A stretch of DNA of 64,000 bases from Dipteris shenzhenensis (Eukaryota; Polypodiophyta; Polypodiopsida; Gleicheniales): the NCBI GenBank assembly GCA_047967505.1, contig CM106539.1. One strand, 5' to 3'. The notes beneath the pieces are model-generated. The model searched no databases. It saw only the letters and a program-made list of their open reading frames with translations, and was not told the origin of the DNA. Below are positions 52,601-63,238 of the stretch, one piece after another (position 1 is the stretch's first letter; each line of letters begins with the position of its first letter). The position numbers and the translations under genes were made by a program.

Positions 52601-54308
52601 GGCTGTAATTCATGCCATCCATACATGGAAACATTATCTTTTGGGTGCAGATTTTACTGTCAAAACAGATCACCAAAGTCTGAAATACTTTTTGACTCAG
52701 ACCAAGCTTTCAGAGAAGCATATGAAATGGGCAAACATGCTGTCAATGTATCATTTTCAGATTGTCCATACCCCAGGAATTCGGAACAGAGTGGCAGATG
52801 CCTTGTCCCGAAGACCCCAGGTCAATAATGTAACTATTGCATATCATCAGGACCTGGAAGGCATGAGGGAACAATATGCTCATGATTCTGATTTTGGTGA
52901 AATTTTACAGCAGATGCAAGAAGGACAATCTACCAGTCACTATTCCCTGAAAGATGGGTATTTAATGAAAGATGATTGCCTATGCATCACCCAGGAGATG
53001 AGGAAAAAGATTTTGGGGGAATGCTATGCACCTCCCTATGCTGGACACAGAGGAATTACAGCAACAACTCTAGCACTAGAGAGGTATTTCTTTTGGCCAG
53101 GATTGCGGAAAGATATACATCAGTTTGTTACTGAATGCCTTACGTGTCAGAAAATGAAGTATGATAGACAGAAGGCACCTGGCCTACTTATGCCTCTTCC
53201 CGTGCCTCAGGCACCATGGGAAAATATTACAATGGACTTTATTTTTGATTTGCTGAGATCAAAATCAGGGAATGATGGGATTTGGACTATCATTGATAGA
53301 TTCAGCAAGCAAGCTCATTTCATTCCGGTTCGCAAAACCATAAAGGCAGATCATATGGCTAAGCTGTTCATGACACAGATCTTTAAACATCATGGTATGC
53401 CTAAGTCCATTGTTAGTGATCGAGATCCCAGAATGACCAGTCTATTCTGGAGAGCTTTATTTGATAACATGGGGACGAATCTGAATTTTTCTTCTTCTTT
53501 CCATCCCCAGACAGATGGTCAAAGTGAAGTAGCAAATTCTACCATTTTGGATATGCTAAAATGCTACGTGGGTGACCAGAGTTCAGACTGGGAAAAGTAC
53601 CTACCCTTAGTAGAGTTTGCTTACAATAATACAGTACATAGCTCTACAGGGAAAGCCCCTTTTGAAGTCATATATGGGAAGGTGATTTTGCCACCTATAT
53701 TGAGGACTAAAGATGAAATATTTGCAGCTGATCAGTTTGTAAGAGACCTCCAGACAGCTTACAGCCAAGTCCGGACAGCAATTGAAAGGTCTCAAGAGAA
53801 ACATAAAAGGGCTGCAGATAAACATAGGAGACAGCTAGATCTCAAGGAAGGGGACTGGATACTTTTGAGGTTTGAAAAAGCTAGGCTCCGCAAGTTTAAA
53901 GGCAAACAGAAAGTGTATGCAAAGTTATCTCCCAGATATTATGGCCCTTTCAGGGTTACAGAGAGAATAAATGAGGTTACATACAGATTAGCATTGCCAG
54001 AGCATTGGAGGATTCACAATGCATTCCATGCGAGTCTTCTAAAGAAATTTCAGGGACCAGAGCGTACAGAACCAGTATCAGAAGATCCACCAGAAGTGGA
54101 TGAGCTGGAGGAAGTCCTTCAGCCAGAGCAAATTGTGTACCATACTGTACGTAAAGGCTCTCAGGGTAAGGAATTTTGCAGGTATCTTGTAAAATTCAAG
54201 AATTATACGGCATTAGATGCCAAGTGGATGGACGAAGACATGTTATCCGATCATCCACAGCTTTTGGATGTTTACAAGGAAGCTTTTCAGTTGAGGTCAA
54301 CTGAATAG
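49644..54308 (+). CDS. Gag-Pol polyprotein of the gypsy element, intact
   Basis: The first ATG in frame (49644) gives 1554 residues; an earlier GTG-initiated extension is not needed. In order: an Arg/Ser-rich segment (about 70-142); a retrotransposon Gag domain with [12 protein letters not shown] (about 150-300); a CCHC knuckle [14 protein letters not shown] at 387-400; a protease with [12 protein letters not shown] near 455; RT from about 682 with DFKSGYHQ and the catalytic FFDDIL near 798; RNase H at about 937-1049 ([18 protein letters not shown]); integrase with the H-H-C-C zinc region (about 1131-1170) and D-D-E core (SDRDPRM near 1258); and a C-terminal chromodomain-like block (about 1490-1554) with [19 protein letters not shown]. 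No stop or frameshift is present. Gag and Pol are one frame, so no recoding is needed. Confidence 0.95.
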   Translation: MDQSPIQWDSQDRDVHPRQRNVPQTQQEFEQMVRTRIQELENLKRDPRAQHLFPAEAMPNPVYDVPMPEAHSRVQSERERSHRSHRRRSHSKKRSRRHHRSPSPSPSTSSSTSVSSSSLSDKPSRKRRKHEKSGKRKSSKATKEFKEGGKSVKFMTYNGQYGHTDKALQFIRQFDAAFGTEKFSESSKLRMVSLHLTATASAWWSALTTDGSAPRKWKGFKKAFYQQFMPKQFRDHVLQDWDSLHMDAGDTVDGYNQKFWDAYLQVAPFKKISKGTQMRKYRAGLTPRIQAVVNALGAKNIQDLMHSASVASLVPLQDPSTVPSLHAGRADKKKTDFQKSEKKESPKAEKKGFQPQKPRGTQFSKTYKGKSLFTPEQIAEFRRDGKCFRCGKEGHVAAQCPEKPSTSKGKEAEKPRGPQKPMAGGIPDILGHALNPEERELLLSWGKVRDQQALILFDPGATDNFISEDLALRLGIKTEELGRALDADQMFCGNPVPVTPLIGKLRLHIQSYVDQEDFFISPLKHYDVVLGMPWFHRKAVKLTLPERVLEFVHRGKNQRVIARNKGDTIPIVSDVSCGKAIKSAISAYMVFVKEKENDMHAEMNDADKNKFQFLVNFKDCFSDVLPGELPPERPEDHQIELMPGSEPPNRPPYRVSATQREEIMAQVQDLLSKGLIQPSSSPFCSPVLLVQKKDGSFRMCVDYRALNKMTIKNRFPIPRIDDVLDQLNGASVFSRIDFKSGYHQVRIQPQDVHKTAFRTTFGLYEYLVMPFGLTNAPATFNRMMDRIFRKYRHFTGTFFDDILVFSKTEEEHREHLAIVFQELRNHQLYANSKKSEFFLEEIHYLGHIISKNGIQMDPAKISAIQEWPELKTVHEVRSFLGLCSYYRRFIRHFADIAAPLHDLTKKNAAFTWGLSQKKAFNTLKEKLTTEPILVVPDLYQSFDVDCDACGECVGAALHQNGHVVAYESRRLRDAERYLGIYEKELLAVIHAIHTWKHYLLGADFTVKTDHQSLKYFLTQTKLSEKHMKWANMLSMYHFQIVHTPGIRNRVADALSRRPQVNNVTIAYHQDLEGMREQYAHDSDFGEILQQMQEGQSTSHYSLKDGYLMKDDCLCITQEMRKKILGECYAPPYAGHRGITATTLALERYFFWPGLRKDIHQFVTECLTCQKMKYDRQKAPGLLMPLPVPQAPWENITMDFIFDLLRSKSGNDGIWTIIDRFSKQAHFIPVRKTIKADHMAKLFMTQIFKHHGMPKSIVSDRDPRMTSLFWRALFDNMGTNLNFSSSFHPQTDGQSEVANSTILDMLKCYVGDQSSDWEKYLPLVEFAYNNTVHSSTGKAPFEVIYGKVILPPILRTKDEIFAADQFVRDLQTAYSQVRTAIERSQEKHKRAADKHRRQLDLKEGDWILLRFEKARLRKFKGKQKVYAKLSPRYYGPFRVTERINEVTYRLALPEHWRIHNAFHASLLKKFQGPERTEPVSEDPPEVDELEEVLQPEQIVYHTVRKGSQGKEFCRYLVKFKNYTALDAKWMDEDMLSDHPQLLDVYKEAFQLRSTE

Positions 54309-54320
54309 AAGCCGAGGGGA
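54307..54320 (+). other. Polypurine tract
   Basis: AGAAGCCGAGGGGA lies directly before the right LTR and overlaps the stop codon of Gag-Pol. It primes plus-strand synthesis. Confidence 0.85.
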
Positions 54321-55295
54321 TGTCACCACAATGTAAATATCCTAAGTCAAAGTACAGTTGACCATTTATTTGATCATAATTAAAGAGTTTTATATGTGTT
54401 AATTACGGTCAAAGAGTTATTTTAATGGTCAAAGGATTGACTACGGTCAAAGATACTTGACTCTAGTCAAGTAAACCTGACTGCGGTCAGAGAGTGTTGA
54501 CTTCGGTCAACAAGACTTGGCATGCGCCAAGAGGGTTAACCCCGGTTAACCAAGATGTGCCAACTCCGGTTGGAGAGACTTGGCTATAATTAAGGCGCCT
54601 TGACCCTTAGTCAAAGCTCTTTAATTATAATCAAGAGTGTTGACTCCGGTCAACCAGAGAAAATATATATATATTTATTTGTATATATATTTGTTTAGAT
54701 GTGCACATGTGTTCAGTGGGGACGCCCACCGTGACTAGGATTAGTCCACAGTGTATTATTTGCATGCAAAGCGCTAACAATTAATGGGTACCATGGTGGT
54801 GCGCTTTAATTAATTGTTGCAGGTACTAGGAAGGATTATTTTTCCTAAGCGAAATGGGAGCCTGACAAGCATCCAGGAAGCGGTTCGTGTGACCGAGAGC
54901 TTTGAAGACTCCAGAATGGCCCTTAGAGGCTTGTAATAGGTTTTAGTCTAGATTTTAGACAAGTGGCATGTTGCCAATTTGAATGGGGCTTGAAGCTCTT
55001 GTAAAAGGATTTTTCTTTTCACGTTTTGGGAGGAGAGACTTACGAGACAGCTTGAAGCTGAACTTCTGTAATCAATTTTCTGAAATGAATAAAGACCTTC
55101 GGGGGGGTCCAGCCCGACGATTTGTCCTGGGCCCTAGTGTATGTTCAGAGAGAGGGAGTGAGGGAGAGCCTTTGGAGCATGTAATTCCGTCGTACACGTG
55201 AAGCTATTGCTGTTTTTCCACTCTCAGTGCTGTTTCGTCAGTTTGGGTTGTATAAGCCATAGCTGTTGCATCACCCTTCCTCAATTACGGTTGTA
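54321..55295 (+). repeat. 3' LTR of the gypsy element
   Basis: Same length (975 bp) and, as far as I can compare by eye, the same sequence as 47285-48259, including the hairpin array (54437-54654), TATA stretch and AATAAA. It is followed by the GATTG target duplication. Confidence 0.95.
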
Positions 55296-55300
55296 GATTG
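55296..55300. repeat. 5-bp target-site duplication of the gypsy element, right
   Basis: GATTG, identical to 47280-47284. Confidence 0.9.
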
Positions 55301-55675
55301 CACCAGAGTTTAGGTGTTGAGGGCTTTGTCTTGCAGTTGTTTAGCCGTGTTGGGCTGGTTGGGCGCTTGGTTGTGCGATTGCAGGTGTGGCTTGGACAGT
55401 GGATGCCATTGGGGTCTTTGTTGCATGCTTTGGCTGGCTGAGGATATAGGATTATCTAGTGATTGGATGCCATTCACTGTTTGAAGTTGAGCAGGGAATT
55501 AAAGGGTGGTTTGGACGGGAGTCTGTGGGCATGAATGTTAAATAAATACCGCAAGGGGTGCCAACGTTTGGGGCCAATCGGTGTCCTTGTTTTTGAGTAG
55601 GAGTGCTCTAGCTCCCCTGTGATTTATTCTGTGGTGCATATTCATTTGTCAAATTACTGTGTATTCTGTAATTAA
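55301..55675. other. Unidentified DNA right of the gypsy element
   Basis: This continues the stretch left of 47280. G/T-rich text includes two GGATGCCATT phrases (55400 and 55466). No gene is supported. Confidence 0.4.
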
Positions 55676-56430
55676 GTGGATCCTACCACCCTTTACGTTG
55701 TTGAGGCTAGTTTCACATGGCAAGAAGAGAAGCCTATCATCTCTCAGGAAAAATATCACCAGGAGATTCTAAAGCGGTTCCAAATGGAAGAGTGCAAGGA
55801 GGCGATGACGCCCATGGAAGTCGGGAATAAACTCAGTAAAGAAAACACTTCTGAGCTGGTGGATTTGACCAAGTATTGCCAACTTGTGGAGACCTTACTC
55901 TACCTCACAAACAATGGTCTTGACATTGTATTCTCAGTGGACTACTTTGCCATTTCTCATCAAAATCTCGAGAGAATCATTGGGCAAGCTTGCTTGTAGG
56001 TTATACGGTAATAGTAGGATATCATGGTATAGAGAATGATTTCTTTGGATACTGTGATTTTGATGTGGCTAGAGATGGGGACACTCGGTGTTTCACAACT
56101 GGCTATTGTTTTCTACTTGGGTTAGGGGTCATTTCTTGGCTTAGTAAGAAGCAACCAATGGTGCTCTTTTGTCTATGGAGGCAGAGTATAGAGCGGCATG
56201 CATGGCAATGCAAGTCCTTATGTCTCAGATGAATCCTCAAAGATAGACAATGAGAGTTGGATTGCAATTGCGAAGAACCAAATGTTACATGCTCGGATGA
56301 AGCACATTGAGGTTTACTACCACTTCATAGGGAGCTGATCATGGATGGGCTGATCGAGGTGACTTACTGCCTTACCAACAAAGAAAATGCTGTCGATTTA
56401 TTCACCAATGCTCTTTCTTGTAAGCAGATG
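55676..56430 (+). pseudogene. Copia fragment: end of RT and RNase H
   Basis: The frame from 55676 reads FTWQEEKPIISQEKYHQEIL, KRFQMEECKEAMTPMEV and [17 protein letters not shown], the thumb end of copia RT. RNase H pieces follow in shifted frames: [19 protein letters not shown], then NQMLHARMKHIEVYYHFI and NKENAVDLFTNALS. The middle of RT, including YVDD, is missing between this piece and the one at 45080-45990. Minus-strand copia LTR sequence begins exactly at 56431. Confidence 0.8.
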
Positions 56431-56698
56431 TGTTGGGTGTTGGAAGCAATGGAAGCTTAAAAATGAAAGCACAATGGAGAAAAACGAGATGCTGTAATAG
56501 ATTGTTGCAAAATTGAAGTGTGGAGGCTCAAGGGAGAGCCAACATAACAAAACCCTAGGGCTAACTGTCCTAATTGGACTAAGTGTCCTAACTGACCTAG
56601 ATGGAACATAAACTAACTATACCAATAGTCCTAACTGACTATAACTAGGCCTACAAGGCTCATACCAAGGTATAAGTGGCATCTATGGATAGCCTACA
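56431..56698 (-). repeat. 3' LTR of the deleted copia (left copy)
   Basis: 268 bp, plus strand TGTTGGGTG to AGCCTACA. The minus strand therefore starts TGTAGGC and ends CCCAACA. A purine-rich tract (CCCCCCTCC on plus, 56701-56709) lies just inside, at the PPT position. Confidence 0.9.
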
Positions 56699-56849
56699 AA
56701 CCCCCCTCCATGGTATGGGCTGAAGTATCTTGGACATGGCTCAGGATACCTAAATATCTAGTGTCATGGTTGCACATGTTCGTCCCGTAGGATATAGCAA
56801 CCTATGACTGTACAGAGTACAACAGATCAAGTTACAAAAGGTACTAAGT

Positions 56850-58217
56850 TTAAAGCTTGTCGAAAAGCCTCAAACTTAGGTCGAGGTAGAGCCTTCGTAA
56901 AAAGATCTGCCAAGTTGTCTTCAGTGGGAACATAAGACTACTCAATATCACCTGCTGATAATCGCTCTTTGACATAGTGATAGTGAACCTCAATGTGCTT
57001 TGTGCGAGCATGGAAAACTGAATTCTGTGCAGCTCATCATCCAACTTAGTGCGTCTCTGTGAAGGCACATGAGCATAAGCTAAGCATCCAAAAGTCCTCA
57101 GGTGGGAAATGCGAGGCTTACGACCCGTCCAAGCCTCATAAGGTGTGATAGTCTGCAATGCCTTTGTAGGACATCTATTCAAGATGTAATTTGCACACAT
57201 GACAGCATCCAACCACAACTTATTAGGCAAATGTTTGCCTTTCAATATGCATTTGGCCATTTCCATCGTTGATCTATTCTTCCGCTCAGCCACATGATTC
57301 TGTTGAGGAGTATAAGGCACCGTGCATCGATGATTAATGCCACGGGAAGCCAAAAAAACAGCAAACTCCTTCGACATGTATTCACCCCCCATGTCTGTAT
57401 TAATGTGAGCAATGTGCAGCCGACTCTCATTCTCAGCCAAGGCAATAAAGTGCTTGAAGCATGAAGAAACATCAGACTTGGATTTCAATGCGAAAATCCA
57501 AGTGTACCTGGTGAAATCATCAATAAAAGTAACAAAATAGTAGAACCCCCCAAGAGCTGCAACCCTCATGGGTCCACAAACATCACTATGAACCAGATAA
57601 AGCTTACGTGAAGCACCAACTCTCCCATGCTTGGGAAACGTAGCACGGTGCATCTTACCAAGTAAGCATGGTTCACAAACATGTTTGGTCGGCATATGCA
57701 TTTTGGGAAGATCCACAACCATATCTTCCTTATATAACTTCACCAGGGCTCCAAAATTGAGGTGTCCAAACCTCTCATGCCACAAATGAGTATCTGCCAT
57801 GGTAGAATCAATAGCAAAGGCATGTACATCGGCAATTGCAGCATCATCATCTGAACATCTGTCATAAGCATCAAGTCTGTAAAGACCGCTAGACAATGTG
57901 CCAGTCAAAACCAGGGTAGAGGCATGTGTAACATCATGCATTGCATACCTCACACCATCAAAAATAACCTGAAAGCCACATGTAGCAATGGCTGAAATAG
58001 AAATGAGGTGCTTACGAGTGCCTGGAACATAAAGCACATGCTCTAGAGTGACAATACCACCAGAGACAGAAGTAAGAGCAACTTGTTGAATACCTTTCAC
58101 GGTATATGATGCATTATTGGCACATGTGACACTGCTCCCCTTAGATGTAAACTCCAATGAGTTGAATAACTTCTTGCAGGAAGTGATGTGCCTGCTAGCA
58201 CCACTATCAAAGAATCA
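56850..58217 (-). pseudogene. Copia protease end, integrase, fused to RNase H C terminus
   Basis: A TGA at 58217-58215 stands just before FFDSGASRHITS (protease; Trp expected). From 58157 the frame is open with THLWHERFGHLNFG, CEPCLLGKMHRATFPKHGR, VHSDVCGPMRV, FVTFIDDFTRYTWIF and HINTDMGGEY, and QQNHVAERKNRSTMEMAKC. These are integrase zinc and core motifs. At about 57020 the reading jumps from KLDDELH into ARTKHIEVHYHYVKERL and LADLFTKALPRPKF in another frame, which is the end of RNase H. The segment encoding RT has therefore been deleted. Open codons beyond the jump in the integrase frame are meaningless. Confidence 0.85.
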
Positions 58218-58365
58218 GGCATCACGAACATCTGAAACTGCCATACAAGCATCATGAACATCAGGATTATACTGACATGTAACCAAGAAAGCCCAATGGT
58301 AGTCTTGTGCGAAATTAGCGGACTCATGTCGATCTTCAGCACTAGAAGAACCAGATACTGCAAGA

Positions 58366-59298
58366 CTAGACTCTTTTCTTTTTCTTTTCAGAGGCTATGC
58401 GCTTCGTGCATTCAAAAATATCATGCTCAGGTTTCTTGCAATAGTTACATCTCTTCTTCTTTTTGTTATCCATTGAAGAAGAGGCACCATGTGAATGATC
58501 AGCATGGGAATGAGAGGGCTTTCCAGTTGAAACCTTGCCTTTACCTTTGTGTTTATGATGGGCAGCAAATGCTTGATCACTAGCCATAGTAGCATTGCGA
58601 TTCACATGGCTTTGCTCCTCCTAAAGAAGAAGAGCAACAAGTTGGTTAAATGAGAAATGATTGGCATCACCCTCTGCAACCAACCTCAATGTAGTAGCAA
58701 AGCCTTGATATGAATCAGGCAACCCATCAAGGGTATTAGAAACCAGCTGAGAATCATGCATAATCTCATCAATGTTGGCCAACTGCTCTTTCAAATCCTT
58801 CACATTAGTGAGATAGGCATCCATGTTACCACCCTCATCAAGCTTTAAATCTTTCAATTGTCTGCGGAGATAGGCAACCCTCGCCTCATTCCACACCTGA
58901 TACAAAGATGCAAGCTGATCCCATGCTTGCTTAGCTGTCTTGCAAGACTGAATATGAGGGATAATAACCCGTTTCACTGAAAGAGCAATCAAGGCATGTG
59001 CTTTGGCATCACGACCATCCCATTGAATTTGCTCCAGTGAAGGAGGCAAAGCACCTGGAGCAGGAGGTGCAAGAGTCTTGGCTGTAGTAGTAGAACCATC
59101 ACCTGAAGAAGCAGAGGCTGCAAGTGTAGCACCAATAACAGTGCGTGTAGGCCTGGCCTCAGAACCTGAAACAATATGCCATAGATTCTTGGCAACCAAA
59201 ACATGTCCCATCATGTATGACCACATGGGGCAATTGGTGCCATCAAGCTTGTCATCGGCCCCAATCAGCCCAAACAAATCATCCTTGCCACTAGACAT
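58366..59298 (-). pseudogene. Copia Gag with zinc knuckle, one internal stop
   Basis: The likely start is the ATG at 59298 (MSSGKDDLFGLIGADDKLDG). The UBN2-type Gag runs through WSYMMGHVLVAKNLWHIVSG and RRQLKDLKLDEGGNMDAYL to a TAG at 58623-58621. The same frame then continues through MASDQAFAAHHKHKGKGK to a knuckle CNYCKKPEHDIFEC. Here the Gly usually found before His is Glu. The basic tail ends at 58366. One stop in an otherwise continuous frame suggests recent loss. Confidence 0.85.
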
Positions 59299-60373
59299 GA
59301 GGCAAATCCACCAACTGGCAAAGCAAATGAGAGAAAGGCAACCTCTTAGAATCAAGTGCCAAAAAAAATTTGCCCAAGCTTCAAAGCTTATGTCTGCAAA
59401 AGACTCTGCTGTCCCAAGGTGTACCTGTTTCAAGAAAAATCCCCAAAGGCAACACGAGGCCTTTCCAAAATGCAAATGAAGCAGAAATTGGAAAAAGCCA
59501 ATGCAACAACAGCTTACTCAATGATGAACAGCAGTGAAAGGGTTTGAAAGCGAGCAAATGAGGGCTGGAAATGAGAATTACAGCAAAAGAAGTGCTTCCA
59601 CGAGGAGGAGAGCACGTAGAAATGGAGAGAAAGAGATCCAATGGAGAGAAGCTCGCAGCCCAAGGGAAAGGGATGCCAAATGAGGAGGGAAGGGCTCAAA
59701 GAGAGGTCTCCGGATCAATTCAGCAGCTCCAAATGGCTCCAAACGTCAGCACGCAGCTCGTGGCAGCTCTAAAATGCTGGCACGTAGCTTGAGGCAGCTC
59801 CGAAATGCTGGTACGCAGCTGGAGGTAGCTCCAAAATACTGGCACGCAGCTCGAGACAGCTCTGAAATGCTGGAAAATCTGAGAAATGACTGGCGCGCAC
59901 CTTGAGGCAGCCCGTATTGTAGTGAATGTACTGAAATTCTGACAAACCGAATAGAAGTATGAAATTTTCTGACAGATGTACGGATTTTCGTACAATTCCT
60001 CACAGATGTATGGGTTTTCGTACAATTTCTGATGCATGTATGGATTTCCGTACAATTTTTGACGCTTGTATGTTAAATTAAAAAAAAAAAACAGGTTTGG
60101 AATTCCGTACAGATGCTGTAAATAGTCGCGTGTGGTCATTTTTTGCTGCAGCAGGCTGGAAAATGCACCGAAAAACAGTTCCCTTCGCGAGAGTTGATCC
60201 AAAGTGCGGTCTTCTCGTGACAAAATGAGGTTTTTCGTGACAGAATTGCTTGGAAAGGTCTCAAACACTCGTGGGAGTGTGAAGACCAGCAAGACCAGCA
60301 AGAATGAGAGCTCCAGAGGCTGCCAAACAGCTTGGGAAAGTTGTCAATGGCTGAGGGAATGGATTCCCGACCT
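59299..60373 (-). other. Leader of the deleted copia, with two tandem arrays
   Basis: No gene is supported. At 59725-59920 a unit near GCAGCTCCAAAATGCTGGCA plus CGCAGCTCGAG repeats about five times. At 59975-60075 a unit near ATGTATGGATTTTCGTACAA repeats three to four times. Both arrays lie between PBS and Gag. Confidence 0.7.
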
Positions 60374-60385
60374 GCTCTGATACCA
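60374..60385 (-). other. Primer-binding site of the deleted copia, tRNA-iMet
   Basis: The minus strand reads TGGTATCAGAGC one base after the LTR end at 60387. Confidence 0.9.
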
Positions 60386-60386
60386 C

Positions 60387-60666
60387 TGTTGGGTGTTGGA
60401 AGCAATGGAAGCTCAAAAATGGAAGCACAATGGAGAAAAACGAGATGCTGTAATAGATTGTTGCAAAACTGAAGTGTGGAGGCTCAAGGGAGAGCCAACA
60501 TAACAAAACCCTAGGGCTAATTGCCCTATTTGGACTAAGTGTCCTAATTGACCTAGATGGTACATAAACTAATTGTACCAATAGTCCTAACTGACTATAA
60601 CTAGGCCTACAAGGCTCATACCAAGGTATAAGTGGCATCTATGGATAGCCCATGAGATAGCCTACA
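60387..60666 (-). repeat. 5' LTR of the deleted copia (right copy)
   Basis: 280 bp, closely matching 56431-56698 with scattered substitutions. It has 12 extra bases near the right end, where GATAGCC is duplicated around CATGA. Confidence 0.9.
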
Positions 60667-62790
60667 AGGACCTTGTGGTTAGATCAGAGGACCACACCAT
60701 TGGTGGGACTCTGGATCTGTCTCTTTTGTATTGTGTCCATAGTTGTGGACGGAAATATATATTTTGGTGGGTTCTCTATCTAGTTGGTTCATTGTCTATT
60801 GATGAGTCTGCACACCTATTGTATGCACATAAGTAAAGAAGTTTGTGATTCCACACCCACACCACACTGTGTGAGCTCGTGGGCATTACTATTAGTCTTC
60901 CGCTGCGTGTACCCTCTGTTGGGTATTTTCTAACATTCAGGCTAGGGTTGCTGTCTGCAACCAACAATAGGAGCAAATTAGCTCTAGATGGAGGCACCTA
61001 GACATGCATAGACAAAGGTAGTAAAGCCGATGAAAAGGTGACCTGCTTGTTGGGTCAACCCTCTACCAGGTTGGCTGGGTCGGTGGGGGATCTGGTCGGC
61101 CAGCCTGTCAGCAGATCTGGGGTCTGCATTGCCCTATAAGGCCGTTCTTGACTGTTTGCATCCAACTGAAGACCTCCTTCACAGAGGCAAGCATGAGTGA
61201 GCAGTGAACAGCATGAGCCCCTTCTGTTCTGGCGCAGACCAGCACTTAGCTAGAGCTTTTGAGTTCTATCTAGAGCATCTGCAGTACAGAGTTCTTTTCG
61301 AGGGTTCTTGTTTTCTGTTCTACCTTCTGCAAATCATTGTTATATGTTGGTTCATATTCAGGGATCTTTCGAAACCCAGATGGCAGCTTATGCTTGGGTA
61401 CTAATGAGAACATAAGCCTCATCTTTTCTTACTAAGTTATTATTACTTTTTTATCTTTCTCATTTACTCATAATTTTGTCCAGAGTTGTTTACAAACTCC
61501 CTTTCCCTTGTACTTTTTCTTGTTTTATAAAAAAATTAATTTGTAACATTGGACTTGAAATTCTGAGAGAGCACCTCAATACCCATGCAGAATGGTAGGT
61601 TTCCCAACTCGCAGATCTCACTCACAACATGTGGACACAAGTAGAGATGACAGATGTTTGCAACCCCTGCCAAGGTCAGACCTGTTCCAGATGTGGGACA
61701 AAACAGAGGCAGCTGGAAGGGCCATCTAACAGACACAAAATGTGCTTGACCTGATCGGCAGACCTGACAGAAAATTAACCTCTTGGTTGGGTCAAAATGT
61801 TGTCCGGCAGGTTGGCTGAACCTGGTCTGGTCGGCCACCTACTGGATCTGGTTGGTTGGCTGAACCTGGTCGGCCAGGTTTAGGGTTGGCCTGCCTATTG
61901 CCTTGGCATGCAGGAGCGTACACTGAGCAGTAGCAGCCTCCATCTCCCTCAGTTTTGACACAACATCCTTGGCTGTATTTTACTCAGCAGCTGCTGGAGT
62001 TTGTGCTCTACCTTGAGCTACACTTTTTGACTTCTCTGGATGAATATATTGAGCCCTTTTTCGCTGTTATATCTTCGGCACCTCAGTGTTCTAGGTTGGT
62101 TCATTTACATCCTACTTTTGGTGTCTTTTGGAAAGAAATCATGTTTATTTCTGCTGCGTACAGGTGCTACATCGAGCACTTGACCTCACATGTTATAAGA
62201 GCTTGTCTGTGAGTCTTATTATACCTAGACACTAGACTTTATCCAGCAGTGTTAGGGGTCGTGGGATTAAGGGAAGCAGGATGGGTCTAGAGGACTTGGG
62301 CAATAGCAAAGGGCCAGATGATGCTTTCCATAAAGCAAGATGCTCTTCTTTATAAGATTGGCCAAGGCTGTTGTGCTACGTGGCAGATTATGAGATGCTG
62401 TGCTGAAGGTGCCTTGGGCGCGGGTTCTGGTGGTATGGGACTCTAGATCTATAGGCGTGAGCTTTTGGGAGTCTGATCTCTAGCCCATGTGCTCGTGGTG
62501 GTTGGGAGGTGAGTCGCTTGCTAATTCTCTTATTGTTTTGCTCAGAGCTCTATCACGGAGTTCTTTCAGCTAGATCACATAGACTCCCTCGAGGCGAGAC
62601 CCTGACACGACCGTGACCCGGAGCTTGTGACCCGATAGCTTAGACAGAGGGTTGACTCACAGATCACACTTGGAGACATCCCCTCCTTGTTTAGAGTCGG
62701 AGCCCGACCGAGGGGGTCACAGTGGACTTGGTTAGATGCAGAGCTACGACCAGGAGATGTACCAGGACTGCGTCCTTGAGGGGGTGACAG
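60667..62790. other. Non-coding DNA with dispersed GTTGG repeats
   Basis: 60945-61135 matches 44856-45065. 61740-61890 repeats GGTTGGCTGAACCTGGTCTG and GGTCGGCC text twice. No open frame has recognisable motifs. The short plus-strand frames at 61204-61404 and 61955-62212 are similar in wording (..GCTAC..GAGCA..T, TCTACCTT) and may be diverged copies of one sequence. 62540-62790 is GC-richer and precedes an LTR-like start. Confidence 0.45.
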
Positions 62791-63222
62791 TGTTCTATTG
62801 CTGACCTCATGCCTCCACTTCTACAGCCTCATACATCCTGATGTCTTGTTGCTGACGATGATGATGGTGGTTATGGTGATGCTGACGATGATGCTGAGAT
62901 GGATATATATATAGTCGGGATATGACTATGTTGTACTAAGGACTTAGTACTGCCATTTTGCATTTTTTTGCATTCTGCATTGGTATGGATGCTCGTTTAG
63001 TAGCTCCACTACCACAGCTCATTATATCAGGTTTTTCAGTCTCATAGACCCATCGGTCTTTCGAAGACTTTAATAAACTTTCTTTCTTTCTTTCTTTTTC
63101 CTCTATTTGGGTGTTCCCTTTTTGCAATACAGAGTTGCCATTGCCTCACATTGCCTCTAATTTGTGTCGATTCTCTATCTCTCCCCCTTGACGTAGGCTT
63201 GTGCACTTTTCCACCTCTATAA
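62791..63222 (+). repeat. Probable LTR at the right edge
   Basis: A purine tract TGAGGGGGTGACAG is followed by TGTTCTATTGC at 62791. The sequence ends just before a PBS-like motif at 63224. A TATATATATA box (62905) and AATAAAC (63072) lie inside. No second copy is in the window, so it may be the 5' LTR of an element that continues past the edge, or a solo LTR. Confidence 0.5.
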
Positions 63223-63223
63223 T

Positions 63224-63238
63224 TGGTATCAAAAGAGC
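63224..63238 (+). other. Variant primer-binding site
   Basis: TGGTATCAAAAGAGC resembles the tRNA-iMet PBS TGGTATCAGAGC with three extra A residues. It follows the probable LTR. Confidence 0.5.

Larger units (their letters stand above)
47285..55295 (+). mobile_element. Complete, young Ty3/gypsy chromodomain retrotransposon
   Basis: Two 975-bp LTRs (47285-48259 and 54321-55295) show no difference that I could find by eye. They frame a tRNA-iMet PBS, a 1.4-kb leader, one open Gag-Pol frame and a purine tract (54307-54320). GATTG target duplications flank it. Total length is 8011 bp. Every part needed for movement seems present, so it is recently inserted and possibly still active. It carries integrase after RT and RNase H, and ends in a chromodomain-like block, which places it among the chromovirus branch of gypsy elements. 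Confidence 0.95.
56431..60666 (-). mobile_element. Internally deleted copia element with both LTRs
   Basis: Direct repeats at 56431-56698 and 60387-60666 are the LTRs. The PBS is on the minus strand beside the right-hand LTR, so the element reads right to left. Order on the minus strand: LTR, PBS, leader, Gag (ATG at 59298), knuckle, protease, integrase, then RNase H C terminus, purine tract and LTR. RT and most of RNase H are deleted. The flanking 5 bp (AGATG and AGGAC) do not match, so no target duplication is evident. The LTRs differ at several points, so this copy is older than the gypsy element. Confidence 0.9.
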
